Source: Agriterribacter humi (GTDB taxonomy: Bacteria; Bacteroidota; Bacteroidia; Chitinophagales; Chitinophagaceae). Taken from it: a DNA stretch of 64,000 nt. The translations under genes and the position numbers were made by a program. The stretch spans positions 1 to 64,000 of the forward strand of contig NZ_VOHQ01000009.1 in NCBI RefSeq assembly GCF_009192765.1, given 5' to 3'. Shown piece by piece: positions 60,934-64,000 of this stretch. The notes under the pieces are model-generated. The model was not told the origin of the DNA, made no database searches, and worked only from the letters and a program-made list of their open reading frames with translations. The first letter of the stretch is position 1, and the number at the start of each line of letters is the position of its first letter.

Positions 60934-62565
60934 ATGAAATATAAAATTATTAACCGGTTCCTGTTAGCCCTATCAGCACATATGCTGTTGCTGTGTGCGG
61001 CAATGGGTCAATCGGGCAAGACAACCACTCATTCTGCAGATATTTGTATTTACGGCGCCAGTTCTGCGGGAGTAATCGCGGCGTATGCAGCAGCAAAATG
61101 TGGTAACAGTGTTATACTGATTGAGCCGGGGAAAATGATAGGAGGACTAACTACAGGTGGATTGGGTAAAACAGATGCGGGGATAAAAGAGGCTATCACC
61201 GGATTGTCTCTGCAATTTTATCAACGGGTAGCAAAAAAATATGGACGCGCATCTGATGAACAATGGACATTTGAACCCCGTGTAGCATTGGAAGTAATGC
61301 AGGATTATATTCGCGAAGGAAAGATAACATTGTTGATGGAAACACAACTTTCTAAAGTTGAAAAAAAAGGAACTATTATCCGTGCAATTCAACTTAATGA
61401 TATGCCTGCCGGGAAATCCATCAGCGTGAGTGCAAAACAATTCCTTGATTGTACTTATGAAGGCGATTTAATGGCCATGGCCCGTATTTCCTATTTTGTA
61501 GGCCGTGAAGATAACAGTGTGTACAACGAAACTCTCAATGGTTTTCAACTGCCGGAGTATCACAGGCAATCCGGGTATCATCAGTTCCCGGATAATGTTA
61601 GTCCATATAAAGTTCCCGGCAATCCTTCCAGCGGACTGGTATGGGGTATCACTAAAAATAAGGTTAAACCTGCCGGTACAGGAGATAAAAAAGTGCAGGC
61701 ATATAATTTCAGGATATGCCTTACCGATAGTGCCGAAAACCGTATACCAATAACACGTCCTGGAGATTACGACCCCACCAGGTATGAGCTGATGGCGCGC
61801 CTTTTTGAAGCGCAGCCCACAATGAGAGACATTAATCATTATTTTATCTGGAGCCTCATGCCGAATCGGAAAACGGATATCAACAACCGGGGAGGATTTT
61901 CAACCGATATGATGGGAATGAATTATGATTGGCCGGAGGCAAGCTATGCAAAAAGAGAAAAAATGCTCGAAGAAGCACTTTCTTATACCAAAGGATTGCT
62001 GTACTTTATGACAACGGATAAACGGGTACCGGATACATTGCAGGCCTTTATAAAGGAATGGGGTTATCCCAAAGATGAGTATGAACAGTTTGGTCATTTT
62101 ACCCCACAACTGTATGTACGGGAAGGCCGCCGTATGATCGGCGAGTATGTGATGACCGAACACAACTGCAGGAGCGAAGCAAAAGTGGATGACGGCATAG
62201 GCTTTGCTTCTTATGGCATGGATAGTCATAACTGCGACCGGATAGTGGTAAATGGAATGGTAAAAAATGAAGGGAATGTGGAAGTAAGAGTAGAACATCC
62301 TTATGCGGTTTCTTATCGTTCCATTACGCCTAAACAAAAAGAATGTAGCAACCTGTTGGTACCTGTTTGCCTTTCTGCAAGTCATATTGCTTATGGCTCT
62401 ATACGCATGGAGCCTGTTTTTATGGTATTGGGACAATCCGCTGCCATGGCTGCCTCAATAGCTATTGCAAAAGATATCCCTGTACAAAAAGTCAGCGTGC
62501 CTGAATTGCAGGAGTGGCTTCATGCAGACCCTTACTTAGAGAAAGGAGGTTTCAATAATAAGTAA
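60934..62565 (+). CDS. Secreted FAD-dependent oxidoreductase (paralogue 1)
   Basis: 543 residues with a signal peptide (FLLALSAHMLLLCAAMGQ). FAD-binding Rossmann start ADICIYGASSAGVIAAYAAA (GxSxxG form), then IEPGKMIGGLTTGGLGKTD, RVAKKYGRA...[34 protein letters not shown] and [15 protein letters not shown]. This is the FAD-oxidoreductase group (PF12831) that is common in Sus loci and often mislabelled 'xanthan lyase'; the reaction is not established, but probable redox chemistry on a sugar or other imported substrate. A small TAGTGTA/TACACTA hairpin (60890-60910) precedes it. Confidence 0.88.
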   Translation: MKYKIINRFLLALSAHMLLLCAAMGQSGKTTTHSADICIYGASSAGVIAAYAAAKCGNSVILIEPGKMIGGLTTGGLGKTDAGIKEAITGLSLQFYQRVAKKYGRASDEQWTFEPRVALEVMQDYIREGKITLLMETQLSKVEKKGTIIRAIQLNDMPAGKSISVSAKQFLDCTYEGDLMAMARISYFVGREDNSVYNETLNGFQLPEYHRQSGYHQFPDNVSPYKVPGNPSSGLVWGITKNKVKPAGTGDKKVQAYNFRICLTDSAENRIPITRPGDYDPTRYELMARLFEAQPTMRDINHYFIWSLMPNRKTDINNRGGFSTDMMGMNYDWPEASYAKREKMLEEALSYTKGLLYFMTTDKRVPDTLQAFIKEWGYPKDEYEQFGHFTPQLYVREGRRMIGEYVMTEHNCRSEAKVDDGIGFASYGMDSHNCDRIVVNGMVKNEGNVEVRVEHPYAVSYRSITPKQKECSNLLVPVCLSASHIAYGSIRMEPVFMVLGQSAAMAASIAIAKDIPVQKVSVPELQEWLHADPYLEKGGFNNK

Positions 62566-62632
62566 TGAATTGAAGAAATTAATATGAGGTATCAATGCGA
62601 TTGAAAATGAACATGATAAAAAAACCATACGA

Positions 62633-64000
62633 ATGAAAAGAAGAAATTTTATAAGATCTCTTACCGTAGGTAGCGGCATAGCGATATCCGCAGGCGCTCC
62701 GGCATTTGCATATACCATACTGGGTAAAGGGAAAAAATATGACGCGGATATTATTATTTACGGAGGAACATGTGCAGCCGTTACTGCCGCAGTGCAGGCA
62801 AAAAAGCTGGGAAAGGCTGTAATCATTGTCTCACCGGATAAACATCTCGGCGGCATGACATCGGGAGGACTTGGATTTACCGACACAGGAAATAAAACGG
62901 TGATCGGCGGTTTGGCAAGAGAATTTTACCATCGCATATATATTCATTACGACCGCCCGGAATCCTGGAAGTGGCAGAAGAAAGCAGCTTATGGCAATAA
63001 AGGACAGGGCACACCTGCGGTAGATGGAGAGAACAGAACGATGTGGATATTTGAGCCACATGCTGCCGAGAAAGTATTCGAAGATTTTGTGAAGGAAAAT
63101 GGTATACAGGTATTGCGCGATGAATGGCTGGATCGTGAAAAAGGAGTAGAAGTAAAAAATGGAAGGATTACTGCTATCAAAACAGTAAGCGGGAATATTT
63201 TTACAGGAAAGATGTTTATAGATACCACCTATGAAGGTGATCTGATGGCGGCCGCACGTGTTAACTATACAGTTGGCAGAGAACCCGGCAGCTTATATAA
63301 CGAAAAATGGGGCGGTATTGTAACAGGTGTGTTTCAGCACGGGCACTATTTTAAATCAGACATTGATCCTTACAAAACGCCGGGCGATCCTTCAAGCGGG
63401 TTGCTTCCGCGTATTTCGCCAGATCCGCCAGGCAATAGAGGTGAAGGAGATAAAAAAGTGCAGGCGTATTGTTACCGCATGTGTTTATCCAGCCATACGG
63501 AAAACAAATTGCCTTTTCCTCAACCCAAAGGTTATGATCCTTTCCAGTATGAATTGTTAGTGCGCGTATTCAATGCAGGATGGCGGGAGCTTTTCCAGAA
63601 ATTTGATCCCATTCCCAATATGAAAACGGATACCAATAATCACGGTCCGTTTAGCACGGACAATATAGGAATGAACTATGCATACCCCGATGCTTCTTAT
63701 AAGTTGCGTCGCCAAATCATTGAAGAGCATAAAACCTATCAAAAGGGGCTGATGTATTTTATAGCTACCGATCCACGCATTCCCCGGGATGTACAGGATG
63801 AATTTAATGCCTGGGGGCTTGCTAAGGACGAATTTGTTGATAATGGCAACTGGCCGCAACAGTTATATGTGCGGGAAGCGAGACGTATGGTAGGAGAACT
63901 TGTGATGACAGAAAATGAGATTTTAGGAAAAAATCCTGTTACAGATTCTATTGGCATGGGTTCATATACATTGGATTCACACAATATTCAACGTTATGTA
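62633..64000 (+). CDS. FAD-dependent oxidoreductase (paralogue 2), 3' end cut by the window
   Basis: 456 codons from the ATG at 62633, frame still open at the window edge. The N-terminus [19 protein letters not shown] looks like a twin-arginine (RRNFIR) signal, so it may be exported folded with FAD, unlike paralogue 1. FAD motif [123 protein letters not shown]. Many blocks are shared with paralogue 1 in the same order, so the two arose by tandem duplication or joint recruitment. Confidence 0.9.
   Translation, partial: MKRRNFIRSLTVGSGIAISAGAPAFAYTILGKGKKYDADIIIYGGTCAAVTAAVQAKKLGKAVIIVSPDKHLGGMTSGGLGFTDTGNKTVIGGLAREFYHRIYIHYDRPESWKWQKKAAYGNKGQGTPAVDGENRTMWIFEPHAAEKVFEDFVKENGIQVLRDEWLDREKGVEVKNGRITAIKTVSGNIFTGKMFIDTTYEGDLMAAARVNYTVGREPGSLYNEKWGGIVTGVFQHGHYFKSDIDPYKTPGDPSSGLLPRISPDPPGNRGEGDKKVQAYCYRMCLSSHTENKLPFPQPKGYDPFQYELLVRVFNAGWRELFQKFDPIPNMKTDTNNHGPFSTDNIGMNYAYPDASYKLRRQIIEEHKTYQKGLMYFIATDPRIPRDVQDEFNAWGLAKDEFVDNGNWPQQLYVREARRMVGELVMTENEILGKNPVTDSIGMGSYTLDSHNIQRYV

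Overview
The window looks like a chromosomal segment of a Bacteroidota bacterium, most likely Chitinophagaceae or a close relative. Evidence: GldJ and PorV of the gliding/type IX secretion machinery; two ECF sigma/FecR pairs, one leading into SusC/SusD genes; many lipoproteins with the Bacteroidota-style SC lipobox; TAnnTTTG-type -7 boxes with almost no Shine-Dalgarno sequences; and short repeat-laden intergenic regions. No rRNA, tRNA or CRISPR array was seen.

Layout. 0.2-5 kb (minus strand): polA, an esterase, an orphan ParA. 5-8 kb (plus strand): a small AT-rich accessory island with a truncated Vsr endonuclease, a small ORF broken by a stop codon, a large nuclease-helicase (DUF2075 type) that looks like a defence protein, and the tail of a HigA-like antitoxin. 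8-13 kb (minus): mgsA-GNAT-hypothetical-uvrB operon preceded by recA, so DNA repair genes (polA, uvrB, recA, tag, dut) are frequent here. 13-21.9 kb: gldJ and porV divergently arranged, then ispF, dut, a DUF4292 lipoprotein, an EnvC-like amidase activator and a DUF3748 lipoprotein. 22-29 kb (mostly minus): transglutaminase, tag, Dabb protein and a cell-wall set (amidase, L,D-transpeptidase, M23 peptidase) with a MerR regulator. 29-42 kb (plus): alaS, dps, GH127, an amino-acid permease with a PLP-dependent lyase, a TolC/HlyD efflux pair without its pump, gpsA.

42-45 kb holds a VOC protein, a methyltransferase, a CGNR zinc-finger regulator and an AraC regulator. 45-53.6 kb (all minus) reads as a decayed glycan-utilisation locus: sulfatase, GH3 remnant, SGNH esterase, 5'-truncated and frameshifted GH43 pseudogene abutting a RAYT transposase, DoxX, Gfo/Idh oxidoreductase, and an ECF sigma/FecR pair with no SusC/SusD; the place where those would be expected is a repeat-rich scar. 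54-64 kb (plus) is an intact counterpart: ECF sigma, FecR, SusC with STN domain, SusD and two tandem paralogous FAD-dependent oxidoreductases, the last running off the window.

The least explained signal is the intergenic DNA: a degenerate ~29-base core repeat occurs at least five times in both orientations, together with several other recurring modules that form composite repeat blocks between otherwise ordinary genes.
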